Assembly: GCA_035651115.1 (NCBI GenBank)
Contig: DASRGL010000190.1
Span: 1 to 15,935, forward strand
DNA: 15,935 bases
DNA from: DASRGL01 sp035651115
GTDB lineage: Bacteria; Armatimonadota; Chthonomonadetes; Chthonomonadales; Chthonomonadaceae
Reading direction: 5' to 3'
Part shown: positions 7,155 to 14,437 of the stretch, in pieces
How positions within the stretch are numbered: position 1 is the first letter of the stretch
Layout of the letters: each line of letters begins with the position of its first letter
The notes under the pieces: model-generated
Told to the model about the DNA's origin: nothing
Seen by the model: only the letters and a program-made list of their open reading frames with translations
Database searches by the model: none
Program-made: the position numbers and the translations under genes

Positions 7155-7397
7155 CTATCTGTCGGAGTCGTCGTGGACGGTCGGCTTGGCCTCCGTCGGC
7201 CCGAAGAGGCGGTAGGTGACGGTATCCGGCGCGGCCTGTTCTTCGGCGCGTTTCACCAGTCCCTCTCTTTCCATCTCCTCGGCTTCCTGGAGCGTCCGAA
7301 CCAGTGTGGGGTCTGAGCCTGTAGAGAGCGTGATCAAACCGTCCTTTTGCAGCGCCTCTTCCAGGCGCTTGCGAATGTTGGGATCGAGTATCGTCAT
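7155..7397 (-). CDS. Small charged protein of unknown function (80 residues)
   Basis: The ATG at 7397 is chosen because a very strong ribosome site (AAGGAGGAG, 7405-7413 on the plus-strand numbering) lies just upstream. The frame stays open further upstream but is Arg- and Ser-rich there and reads through the 29-bp repeats. The protein is soluble, with a helical first half (DPNIRKRLEEALQKDG), a middle segment (DPTLVRTLQEAEEMEREGLV) and a short strand-like C-terminus (DTVTYRLFG). The pattern is loosely like a small winged-helix or regulatory protein, but no family was recognised. It is divergent from the histidine kinase gene, and both share the repeat-bearing intergenic region. Confidence 0.65.
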   Translation of the reverse strand: MTILDPNIRKRLEEALQKDGLITLSTGSDPTLVRTLQEAEEMEREGLVKRAEEQAAPDTVTYRLFGPTEAKPTVHDDSDR

Positions 7398-7480
7398 GGA
7401 TCGTCTCCTCCTTGATAGGCAGTCATCTCCATAATCGCGCCGCCTGTTGCAGGACAGCGCGGCGCGCAGTCTCTTGTAAG

Positions 7481-7570
7481 ATACGCTCCACGCGCGCAAA
7501 GTTCGCTCTGCCGTGCGCGCCCGGAGACTCGTCAACCTGTCATACGCTCCACGCGCGCAAAGTTCGCTCT
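7481..7570. repeat. Two perfect 29-bp direct repeats separated by 32 bp
   Basis: The same 29 bases, beginning ATACGCTCCA and ending AAGTTCGCTCT, occur at 7481-7509 and 7542-7570. The flanking bases differ on both sides, so the repeat is exactly bounded. The 61-bp period is not a multiple of three, and neither copy is in a supported gene. The pair lies between the divergent small-protein and kinase genes, 82 bases upstream of the kinase ATG. It may be a tandem regulatory site or a duplicated segment. Confidence 0.85.
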
Positions 7571-7595
7571 CAACGGCTGAGCCTGGGAACGGATG

Positions 7596-7613
7596 GGCAG
7601 GAGAAAGCCTGCC
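7596..7613 (+). promoter_or_regulatory. Hairpin in the kinase leader
   Basis: GGCAGG (7596-7601) pairs with CCTGCC (7608-7613) around a six-base loop. It lies 38 bases before the kinase ATG and does not cover the ribosome site. There is no T-tract, so it is not a terminator. Its significance is uncertain. Confidence 0.3.
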
Positions 7614-7651
7614 TTCCAGCGAAATTCGCCTGTACACTCAGGAGAACGTCC

Positions 7652-9469
7652 ATGTCCCATGTCCGCGCTCGCACTCATTTTGCCCCTCTGACACGCGCCG
7701 TGCCGCCTCCACGCACGGCGGCGATCCGCTATGGCGGCGCGGTCGCGAGCATTCTTCTGATGACACTGCTGCGCTGGCTGCTCGATCCTATCTTGAGCAG
7801 CAAGGTTCCCTTTATCACGCTCTTCCTGGCTGTGATGTTCAGCGCCTGGTATGGGGGACTGGGGCCGACCCTGGTCGCTATCGTGTTGGGAGCAGCGCTG
7901 GCGGACTATTTTTTCGTGGTTCCGATCCACTCTTTCGTTATCGAGCAGCCCGATGATGTCCTCGCGCTGGCCGTCTTTGTCCTCGTCGGCCTCTGTATGG
8001 CGCTGCTCGGCGAGGCGCAGAGGAAGGCGGCAGAGGCCGTCCGCGCGAGCGAGCGGCTGCTGGCGACCACCCTGCGCAGTATCGGAGACGCCGTCATCGC
8101 CACCGACGCGGAGGGACGCATCACCTTTTTGAATCCGGCGGCGGAGGCGCTGACCGGCTGGGCGATGCAGGAGGCGCTGGGCAGGGCGTCCTCCGAGGTG
8201 TTCCGTATCGTCAATGAGGCGACGCGCCAGGCGGTCGCCAGCCCGGTCGAGCATGTGCTGCGCGAGGGGCTTGTGGTCGGGCTGGCGAATCATACCGTGC
8301 TGATCGCCAAAGACGGCACGGAGCGGCCTATAGACGATAGCGGCGCGCCGATCCAGGACAAGAACGGGAAGCTGCTGGGCGTTGTCCTCGTCTTTCGGGA
8401 CATTACCGCGCGCCGTAATGCGGAGCGGGCGCTTCAGGAGAGCGAGGAACGCTACCGGACGCTGATCGAGCAGGCCGCCGACGGCATTTTCGTCTCCGAT
8501 GCCAGAGGCAACACTATCAATGTGAACACGCGGGGCTGCGCGCTGGTCGGCTATGCGCGGGAGGAACTGCTCCGGATGAACCTCACCGACCTGCTCGACC
8601 GGGAGGACTGGCCCCGGCTTCCGCAGGCGATGAAGGTGGTGCGCGCCGGGGGAACCGATCTGCGCGAGTGGCGTTTTCGGCGCAAGGATGGCAGCCTTGT
8701 CCCCATCGAAGTCAGCGTGAAGCGGCTGGCGGACGGGCGGATACAGGGCATCGTGCGCGACATTACCGCGCGCAAACGGGCGGAGGAGGAGCTAAAGAAG
8801 CGCCAGGCCGAGATCGAAGCCTTGAACGCGCGCCTGCGGCGGGCGATGACGGAGACACACCACCGGGTAAAAAACAATCTCCAGGTGATCGCCGCCATGG
8901 TAGATATGCAGTCCATGACGGATGACGAGACGGTCTCCGTTGCGGAACTCAATCGCCTCGGCACGCAGATACGCACGCTGGCGGCAGTGCATGATCTGCT
9001 GACGCAGGGGACGAAGGCGACCGGCGAAGTCACCGCGCTTTCGGCAAAGGAGACGCTGGAGAAACTGCTTCCGATGCTTCAGGCGACGGCGACGCCCCGG
9101 CGCATCGTGTCGCACATCGAGGAGGCGCGGCTCTCGGCGCGGCAGGCGACCGCGCTGGCGCTCGTCATCAACGAACTGATCGGCAACGCGCTCAAGCATG
9201 GCAGGGGAGATATCGAGGTCCGCATGACCACGCAGGCCCATGCGATCGAGCTGGAAGTCAGCGATGATGGGCCGGGGTTCCCGCCGGATTTCGATCCGGC
9301 GCAGTCGGCCAATACGGGGCTGGAACTGGTGGACACGCTGACCCGCTGGGACATGGCCGGGCAGGTCTCTTTCGGAAACAGGCCGCAGGGCGGGGCGTGC
9401 GTGCGCGTCACGCTGCCCCTGCCGACCGAGGCGGTCGTCCAGAGTCCGAACATCGCCAGCGCGCTTTGA
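7652..9469 (+). CDS. Membrane-bound PAS sensor histidine kinase, HisKA_2 type
   Basis: This encodes 605 residues from the ATG at 7652, supported by AGGAG at 7640-7644 with seven-base spacing. The open frame back to 7412 crosses the 29-bp repeats and is not protein-like. A DUF4118/KdpD-like membrane domain (about 25-120) has several helices (YGGAVASILLMTLLRWLL, FITLFLAVMFSAWYGGLG). Two PAS domains follow (about 133-255 and 262-380), each closing with a DITAR motif. HisKA_2 has its phosphoacceptor at H404 in ETHHRVKNNLQ. The HATPase domain has the N-box NELIGNALKHG and the G-box DDGPGF. The kinase probably senses a small molecule, redox or light cue and phosphorylates a response regulator encoded elsewhere, since none is adjacent. 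The signal cannot be told from sequence. Confidence 0.92.
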   Translation: MSHVRARTHFAPLTRAVPPPRTAAIRYGGAVASILLMTLLRWLLDPILSSKVPFITLFLAVMFSAWYGGLGPTLVAIVLGAALADYFFVVPIHSFVIEQPDDVLALAVFVLVGLCMALLGEAQRKAAEAVRASERLLATTLRSIGDAVIATDAEGRITFLNPAAEALTGWAMQEALGRASSEVFRIVNEATRQAVASPVEHVLREGLVVGLANHTVLIAKDGTERPIDDSGAPIQDKNGKLLGVVLVFRDITARRNAERALQESEERYRTLIEQAADGIFVSDARGNTINVNTRGCALVGYAREELLRMNLTDLLDREDWPRLPQAMKVVRAGGTDLREWRFRRKDGSLVPIEVSVKRLADGRIQGIVRDITARKRAEEELKKRQAEIEALNARLRRAMTETHHRVKNNLQVIAAMVDMQSMTDDETVSVAELNRLGTQIRTLAAVHDLLTQGTKATGEVTALSAKETLEKLLPMLQATATPRRIVSHIEEARLSARQATALALVINELIGNALKHGRGDIEVRMTTQAHAIELEVSDDGPGFPPDFDPAQSANTGLELVDTLTRWDMAGQVSFGNRPQGGACVRVTLPLPTEAVVQSPNIASAL

Positions 9470-9518
9470 GCGGCGAACAGAACGGCTCTCTCCTCTGCGT
9501 AAGCAGACATCTTTCACA

Positions 9519-9651
9519 ACGGAATGAAATTCCGTTGCTCGGTGGCCTGCGGCCCAGTATCCGCCTGCGCGGATACGCACAAACCGTCCGCCTGTATCGT
9601 GTCCGCAGGACACTGGGCGGAACGCCACTCAGCGAAGGAATTTTATTCCGT
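9519..9651. repeat. 133-bp imperfect palindrome between convergent genes
   Basis: The arms 9519-9558 and 9612-9651 are reverse complements at 32 of 40 positions, beginning ACGGAAT and ending ATTCCGT. The centre holds smaller hairpins, ATCCGC/GCGGAT (9559-9574) and GTCC/GGAC (9601-9611). No clear target-site duplication was found at its edges. It could be an old, diverged MITE-like insertion, a REP-like element, or a long bidirectional terminator for the convergent kinase and ThuA-like genes. Confidence 0.6.
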
Positions 9652-9663
9652 CGCCAACCCGGT

Positions 9664-9699
9664 CTGGCCGTCCCTGAACTCCTATAACGGGAGGGCCAG
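9664..9699 (-). terminator. Hairpin after the ThuA-like gene
   Basis: CTGGCC (9664-9669) pairs with GGCCAG (9694-9699); after one mismatch, the inner TCCC/GGGA segments continue the stem. It starts 13 bases past the stop of the minus-strand ThuA-like gene. There is no T-tract, so it is a plausible but not typical terminator. Confidence 0.4.
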
Positions 9700-9711
9700 G
9701 ATGAGGCTTGC

Positions 9712-10383
9712 TTAACGCCGCCGTAAAGCCCACTCGACGCCATTCTTGAAGAAGGTCAGAAAATCGGGGTTGGCGAAGGTCTCCGGGCGGTGTCCCAGCG
9801 AGATATAGAAGACGCGCCCCGCGCCCTGTTCCCGCGTCCAGGAGACAGGAATCGGGCCGTCATCGGGGTAGCTGCGCGTCTGCGCCAGCAGATGCACGCG
9901 CGCCGGATCGTAGTCGGCGAAGAGGTAGAGTTCGTCGTGGAGAGTGAAGTCGCGGACGCCCTGCGTGATGGGATGCGCCCTATCCACGATCTCGGTGGCG
10001 ATGTCCAGAGGGGCCGGATGCGTGCGAAAACGACCGCCGATGAGTGCGATGAACTCCGGGTCTTTGGTGAAGGAGTCGGTCGCATTGTGGATACCGACCA
10101 GGCTCTTGCCGCTCTCGACAAAATCTATCAGGGCGCGCACATCGGCCCCATGATGCTCCGCGCCCGTCGTGTAGAGGACGACCAGATCGTACTGCTTCAG
10201 GTTGTCGGCGTTAATGGCGGAGTAGTCACCGGTAAAGGCTTCGCCGCCGTCCGGGTGACGCATTCCTGTGATGGTCGGTTCCAGTCCCAGGCTTTCCAGG
10301 GCGGCCCGCACCGGCCCCTCGACCGGCTCCAGGCGATGATAAGAGGCGGGGCATCCGCCGACAAACAGCGCTTTCTGCGGCAT
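9712..10383 (-). CDS. ThuA-like domain protein (class I glutamine-amidotransferase fold)
   Basis: This encodes 223 residues covering essentially one ThuA-like domain. The N-terminus KALFVGGCPASYHRLEPV, the mid-region DLVVLYTTGAEHHGADVRALIDFVESGKSLVGIHNATDSF, and the end HPITQGVRDFTLHDELYLF with GRVFYISLGHRPETFANPDF follow the family in order. ThuA was named from a trehalose-utilisation locus in rhizobia, and related domains are common in sugar-related proteins of Planctomycetes and Armatimonadota; the biochemical activity is poorly defined. No signal peptide is present, so the protein should be cytoplasmic. It starts 29 bases after the Uma2-family gene and is probably the last gene of that transcript. 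An AAAGGA-like ribosome site lies about 11 bases upstream. Confidence 0.85.
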   Translation of the reverse strand: MPQKALFVGGCPASYHRLEPVEGPVRAALESLGLEPTITGMRHPDGGEAFTGDYSAINADNLKQYDLVVLYTTGAEHHGADVRALIDFVESGKSLVGIHNATDSFTKDPEFIALIGGRFRTHPAPLDIATEIVDRAHPITQGVRDFTLHDELYLFADYDPARVHLLAQTRSYPDDGPIPVSWTREQGAGRVFYISLGHRPETFANPDFLTFFKNGVEWALRRR

Positions 10384-10412
10384 GATGGCAGAGTTCCTTT
10401 CTGTGTGACCTG

Positions 10413-11015
10413 TCAGACCGGCGGTAGCAGGTCAGAGACACGAACGGGCGCGTCAGGACGGGCGAGCGTGGCGACTTCTTCCTCCGCGCTGTAGGCCATG
10501 ACTTCTCCATAGCCTTCAGGAAACGGCTGACGATGGACAAGGATGCGCCGCCCACCGATGTCCACGACCCAGTATTCGCGGATTCCCGCACGGGCATAGA
10601 GGCTGGCTTTGGTATTCAGATCGAAGCGCAGCGTCGTATCGGAAACTTCGATGAGCAGGAGCAGATCCTTCGGGCCGGGATGCCTGTCTACGTAGTGGGT
10701 ATAGGGCTGGGCGCTGACGGCGACATCCGGTTCGGGTTCATCATACTCCGGGCTGATGGCAGAGAGGTCTATGGTGGATTGTATCTGGACGGTCTCCGCT
10801 CCGAACAGTCTTGCCAACCAGGTAAGCAGGGCGCGCACGACATAGGCATGAGGCGGTTTCTGTCCCATTTTCGAGATGATCTGCCCGTCTATCAGTTCGT
10901 AATGTCCGGTCAGGATGCCAGCGTCCCGCATCATGTCGCACTGCTGGCGCGTCCATCGGAGACGATGGGGGATAGTCTCATAAGGAGCCGGTTTTTCGAT
11001 AAATAGCACAGGCAT
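10413..11015 (-). CDS. Uma2-family (DUF820) PD-(D/E)XK nuclease-like protein
   Basis: This encodes 200 residues from the ATG at 11015, supported by AAAGGAGG nine bases upstream on the minus strand. A start seven codons earlier would overlap that site. The family core is complete: E40 in HYELIDGQI, D97 in EPDVAV, E123 in LLIEVSD, and K136 in the following helix, arranged as in the PD-(D/E)XK nuclease fold. It ends with the usual REYWVVDIGGRRI and a PDAPVRVSDLL tail. Uma2-like proteins occur in many copies in Cyanobacteria, Chloroflexi and related phyla. Their function is unknown, and nuclease activity is inferred only from fold. It lies 36 bases after glmM on the same strand. Confidence 0.88.
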   Translation of the reverse strand: MPVLFIEKPAPYETIPHRLRWTRQQCDMMRDAGILTGHYELIDGQIISKMGQKPPHAYVVRALLTWLARLFGAETVQIQSTIDLSAISPEYDEPEPDVAVSAQPYTHYVDRHPGPKDLLLLIEVSDTTLRFDLNTKASLYARAGIREYWVVDIGGRRILVHRQPFPEGYGEVMAYSAEEEVATLARPDAPVRVSDLLPPV

Positions 11016-11051
11016 GACCCTCAACCTCCTTTGCACGGAAGCAAGCGCGGC

Positions 11052-12512
11052 TCAGTAACCGCCGCTTTCCCGCCCCAACTTCTGCTCGACAACGGCGCAG
11101 ATGTCGTGAACGACCGCCTCGACGACCTCTCTCTCCGTCCCCTGCGCCATCACCCGGATCAGCGGCTCCGTGCCGGAAGGCCGCACCGACAGCCACTCCG
11201 GGCTGCCCAGCTTCTCCCGGCCTGCGGCGATAGCGCGCTGAATGTCCGCGTCCTCGCGCCAGCCCTGTTTCGTCCGCACGCGCACGTTCTTGAGCAGTTG
11301 CGGGCAGGTCTGCACGACGCCCGCCAGCGCGGAGAGCGGCTGGCCCGTCTCCCGCAGGATCGCCAGGACTTGCAGCGCCGTCACCAGCCCGTCGCCCGTC
11401 GGCGTCAACTGGGGCAGCAGGATATGGCCGCTCTGCTCGCCGCCGACCGCCGCGCCGAGGCTCTCCATCGCCTCCGCCACATAACGGTCGCCGACATCGG
11501 TACGGTGCAGCCGGATGCCGCGCGCTCCCAACGCCTGCTCCAGGCCGACATTGCTCATGATGGTCGCCACGACCACGTCTCCGGGCAATCTGCCGAGCGC
11601 GTGCAGGTGCAGCGCCAGGATCGCCATCATCCGGTCGCCATCCACGATCTCGCCGTTCTCATCGGCCAGCATCACCCGGTCGGCGTCGCCGTCGAAGGCC
11701 AGGCCCGCGTGCGCCCCGACTTCCCGCACCTTCGCGGCCATCTCCTGGGGCTTGGTCGAACCGCACTGTACGTTGATATTGATGCCGTCCGGCTCGGCGT
11801 GCAGCAGGGTCAGTTCCGCGCCGAGTTCGCGAAAAATCTGGGGAGCGATCTCATAAGCCGCGCCGTTAGCGCAGTCCATCACCAGGCGCAGCCCGCCGAG
11901 CGGCAGCGCGCCCGCGCCGCGCAGCGTCGCCATCACCCGCGTCACATATTCCGCCACCGGCTCGCGGCTCTCCACGATGCGCCCGATGTCGCCGCCGGTG
12001 TGGCGGGGCAGGGAGTCGAGGCGGCCCAGCGTGGCCTCGATCTCGTCTTCCACGCTGTCGGGCAGCTTCTTGCCGTTGCTGCCGAAGAACTTGATGCCGT
12101 TGTCATCGTAGGGATTGTGCGAGGCGGAGAGGACCACGCCCGCCGCCGCGCCGCGCGCCAGGACGATCTGCGCGACGGCAGGGGTCGGCACGATGCCGAC
12201 ATTGACGACATCTACGCCCATCGCGGCCAATCCCGCCGCCAGCGCCGCTTCCAGCATGTCGCCGGAGAGCCGGGTGTCGCGTCCGATGATGACGAAAGGG
12301 CGGCCGGGCGTCAGGCGAGGAGGCGCAAGACGCGCCTCATGGCTCGGCGCGCGGAAGGCGGGCGCGTCGCTTTCGGGCGGCGCGGGCGGCGGCGGGGCTT
12401 GCCGCGCCCAGTGGCCCGCTGCCATGCCCAGTTGCAGCGCCAGGGGCGCGGTCAGGTCCACATTGGCGACACCGCGCACGCCATCCGTTCCGAACAGGCG
12501 TTCCCCGCTCAT
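11052..12512 (-). CDS. glmM: Phosphoglucosamine mutase (GlmM) with an extra proline-rich N-terminal insert
   Basis: GlmM converts glucosamine-6-phosphate to glucosamine-1-phosphate, which feeds UDP-GlcNAc, peptidoglycan and outer-layer synthesis. The 486 residues contain FGTDGVRGVAN at the start, the phosphoserine loop SASHNP with catalytic S131, the metal loop DGDADR (274-279), the sugar-binding GGEQSGH (357-363), and the phosphate-binding RPSGTEP (444-450). The usual length is about 445-450. The excess is an Ala/Pro-rich segment at about residues 38-71 (QAPPPPAPPESDAP...), placed just before VIIGRDTRLSG. The ATG overlaps the grpE stop as ATGA, so translation is likely coupled. The long upstream open frame to 13169 overlaps grpE and is not real. 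Confidence 0.95.
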   Translation of the reverse strand: MSGERLFGTDGVRGVANVDLTAPLALQLGMAAGHWARQAPPPPAPPESDAPAFRAPSHEARLAPPRLTPGRPFVIIGRDTRLSGDMLEAALAAGLAAMGVDVVNVGIVPTPAVAQIVLARGAAAGVVLSASHNPYDDNGIKFFGSNGKKLPDSVEDEIEATLGRLDSLPRHTGGDIGRIVESREPVAEYVTRVMATLRGAGALPLGGLRLVMDCANGAAYEIAPQIFRELGAELTLLHAEPDGININVQCGSTKPQEMAAKVREVGAHAGLAFDGDADRVMLADENGEIVDGDRMMAILALHLHALGRLPGDVVVATIMSNVGLEQALGARGIRLHRTDVGDRYVAEAMESLGAAVGGEQSGHILLPQLTPTGDGLVTALQVLAILRETGQPLSALAGVVQTCPQLLKNVRVRTKQGWREDADIQRAIAAGREKLGSPEWLSVRPSGTEPLIRVMAQGTEREVVEAVVHDICAVVEQKLGRESGGY

Positions 12513-13147
12513 CCGCCCTGCGATACCTTGACTAGCGAGGGCCGCAGCACCCGGTCGTGCATTACGTAGCCCTTCTGCACCTCCTCGGCGACCGTATTGG
12601 CCGGGTACTCGTCGGAGTCGGTGTGGCCGATGGCTTCGTGGAAGTTGGGATCGAACTCCTTGCCAACCGACTCGATGGGCTTGACTCCGGCTTTCTCCAG
12701 GAAGGCGCGCAACTGCTTGAGCGTGCCGGAGACGCCGCCGACAAGCGCATCGAAGTTGCGAGTCTGTTCGGCGGCGGCCAGCGCGCGCTCGAAGTTGTCT
12801 ATGATCGGCAGCAGGGCCTTTATCAGCTCGCTGTTGTTGTACTTTTGCAGTCCCGCCTGCTCCTCCTCTTTGCGGCGGCGGTAGTTCTGAAACTCGGCCT
12901 GCACGTAGAGGATGCGCTTCTCGGCCTCCTCCGCGCGCGTTCGCATCTCTTCCAGTTCCGATTGCAGCGCCGTGATGTAGTCCCGCGCGCCCGTCTCGTC
13001 TGCGGGCGGCGCGTCCTCGGCAGGGGCCGGGGCTTCCGGTGGGATCGGATGATCGCCGAACTCCGGGGCCTGCGCATCGGGCGCGAGGTCGGGCGCGCCG
13101 TCGGCGGCAAGGGGTTCGTCCGTGTTGACCATGATTTTGCGTCGCAT
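12509..13147 (-). CDS. grpE: GrpE, nucleotide exchange factor of DnaK
   Basis: GrpE releases ADP from DnaK and so drives the chaperone cycle in the cytoplasm. The protein has 212 residues from the ATG at 13147. The N-terminal 50 residues are acidic and Pro/Ala-rich. A long coiled coil follows (ITALQSELEEMRTRAEEAEKRILYVQAEFQNYRRR), then the helical region LLPIIDNFERAL and the beta domain FDPNFHEAIGHTDSDE to GYVMHDRVLRPSLVKVS. The start is supported by AAGGAG about 12 bases upstream (13160-13165), a rather long spacing; the internal ATG at 13132 has no ribosome site. It lies 178 bases after hrcA, in a structured spacer, and overlaps glmM by four bases. No dnaK or dnaJ follows. Confidence 0.95.
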   Translation of the reverse strand: MRRKIMVNTDEPLAADGAPDLAPDAQAPEFGDHPIPPEAPAPAEDAPPADETGARDYITALQSELEEMRTRAEEAEKRILYVQAEFQNYRRRKEEEQAGLQKYNNSELIKALLPIIDNFERALAAAEQTRNFDALVGGVSGTLKQLRAFLEKAGVKPIESVGKEFDPNFHEAIGHTDSDEYPANTVAEEVQKGYVMHDRVLRPSLVKVSQGG

Positions 13148-13184
13148 AGGATGAAAGGACTCCTTCCAACAGTTATCGCAATTT

Positions 13185-13245
13185 CGGCGACCGGGACGAG
13201 AGCAGCGCGGCGGCATGTCCTGCTGTGACTCGTGAACGGTCGCCG
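13185..13245 (-). promoter_or_regulatory. Structured RNA element upstream of the grpE ribosome site
   Basis: On the minus-strand transcript, CGGCGACCG (13245-13237) pairs perfectly with CGGTCGCCG (13193-13185). Inside it, ACGAG/CTCGT and AGCAG/CTGCT continue the stem with small bulges, giving a long hairpin of about 61 nt. It ends 20 bases before the grpE ribosome site. There is no T-tract, so it is not a terminator. Possible roles are an mRNA processing or stability element, a repressor operator, or a temperature-responsive structure. Confidence 0.5.
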
Positions 13246-13266
13246 AATTGAAGTTTCGTACCCATC

Positions 13267-13314
13267 CCCAATCAGGATGAAGGCAAGCCAGTTTCATCCT
13301 TCCTGCTTATTGGG
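13267..13314 (-). promoter_or_regulatory. Hairpin just after hrcA
   Basis: CCCAAT/ATTGGG (13267-13272 with 13309-13314) and AGGATGAA/TTCATCCT (13274-13281 with 13293-13300) form a bulged stem starting about 12 bases past the hrcA stop. No T-tract follows on the minus strand, so read-through into grpE is expected. The inner arm also matches a sequence next to the grpE start codon (13148-13156). Confidence 0.5.
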
Positions 13315-13325
13315 CGGTGGGTCAA

Positions 13326-14372
13326 TCAGGCCAGACTCAGGTTGCTCAGCACGCGCGACAGGTTCCGAGCCATCAGGCCGACGGCAGCGGCAGCGCGATC
13401 ATAGTCCATACGGGTCGGCCCGACGACGCCCAGATAGCCCGCCGGGCGCGCGTTGATACGGTACGGTGTCGTCACGATGCTGCACTCCTGCATGGCCGCG
13501 AAGCTGTTTTCTCCACCGATGATGACCGTCACCTCGAAACCAAGCAGGGCGCGGCTGAGTACCTGATAGAGCGCGCTGCGCTGTTCAAGCGCGTTGAGCA
13601 GCGTCTCCAGGCGGCGCACGTCCTGAAACTCCGGCTGGCGGAGTATCTGGTTCGTGCCTTCCAGGAAGACGCGCTTTTCCGAAAGGGAGCGCGCCGCCTG
13701 CTTCAGCGCGGTGAAAATCCGGGCCATCGCCGCAGCGTAGGCGGACAGTTCCGCCGGGACCTCCAGCAGGGAACCGGCGCGGGCCAGATCGTCCAGATCG
13801 CGATCGGCAAAGCGAGCGTTCAGATAGTTCGCCACCTGTATCAGCGCGCTGTCGCCGGGCGCATTCTCGACCTCGACGATACGATGCTCGACATGGCCGG
13901 TGGAGAGCAGCACGACCAGCAGCAGATGGCGCGGGCTGGCATTGCTGAGATAGAGGCGGCGCACGGTCGTCACCGAAGTCGCCGGGTCGGTCGCCAGCGA
14001 AGGATAGGAGGTCAGGCCGGAGAGAATCCGACAGGTCTGCACCACGATCTCCTCGATGTCCTGCGGCGCTTTGGGATAACCGGCCTGCGCGCGCCGGGCC
14101 TCTTCCGGGGAGAGCGCGGCGGGCGGGTTCATATACTGATCCACGTAGTAGCGATAGCCGCGATCCGAAGGAATGCGCCCCGCGGAGGTATGCGGCTGGA
14201 GGAGATAGCCGAGTTCGGACATCTCCGCCATCTCATTGCGGACGGTCGCGGGCTTGCATCCCAGGTCATGATGCGTCGCCAGGCGCTCAGAACCGACCGG
14301 CTCCGCCGTCTGCACGTAGTCGCTGACGATAGCTTTGAGAATACGCCCTTTACGAGGATCCAGCGATGGCAT
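13326..14372 (-). CDS. hrcA: Heat-inducible transcription repressor HrcA
   Basis: HrcA is the repressor of class I heat-shock genes in many bacteria, binding the CIRCE operator and folding with the help of GroEL. The 348 residues start at the ATG at 14372; AGGAGG lies about 12 bases upstream. The N-terminal winged helix is clear (GRILKAIVSDYVQTAEPVGS, CKPATVRNEMAEMSELGYL), followed by the HrcA linker motif HTSAGRIPSDRGYRYYVD. The C-terminal GAF-like dimerisation domain ends IGGENSFAAMQECSIVTTPY, then GYLGVVGPTRMDYDRA. It is the first gene of a minus-strand series with grpE and glmM. It is preceded by a perfect-consensus promoter but by no recognisable CIRCE element. Confidence 0.96.
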   Translation of the reverse strand: MPSLDPRKGRILKAIVSDYVQTAEPVGSERLATHHDLGCKPATVRNEMAEMSELGYLLQPHTSAGRIPSDRGYRYYVDQYMNPPAALSPEEARRAQAGYPKAPQDIEEIVVQTCRILSGLTSYPSLATDPATSVTTVRRLYLSNASPRHLLLVVLLSTGHVEHRIVEVENAPGDSALIQVANYLNARFADRDLDDLARAGSLLEVPAELSAYAAAMARIFTALKQAARSLSEKRVFLEGTNQILRQPEFQDVRRLETLLNALEQRSALYQVLSRALLGFEVTVIIGGENSFAAMQECSIVTTPYRINARPAGYLGVVGPTRMDYDRAAAAVGLMARNLSRVLSNLSLA

Positions 14373-14437
14373 CGTACGTTTTCGCCTCCTGAACCATAGA
14401 CCTTTCTGAACCCGACGAGACAATATCACCAGTACCT

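Noticed and set aside
7481..7570. CRISPR array
   Set aside because: Only two repeat copies, no internal dyad typical of a CRISPR repeat, no leader and no cas gene in the window. The 29/32 spacing alone is not enough.
7412..7651. Extended N-terminus for the histidine kinase
   Set aside because: The extra 80 residues read through both non-coding repeats and look random, while the ATG at 7652 has a well-spaced ribosome site.
11031..12569. Plus-strand open frame of 512 residues
   Set aside because: It is the antisense shadow of glmM in GC-rich DNA; the sequence is dominated by Arg, His and Gln, while the glmM frame has all catalytic motifs.
13317..14399. Plus-strand open frame of 360 residues
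   Set aside because: Antisense to hrcA; composition is typical of a GC-rich shadow frame.
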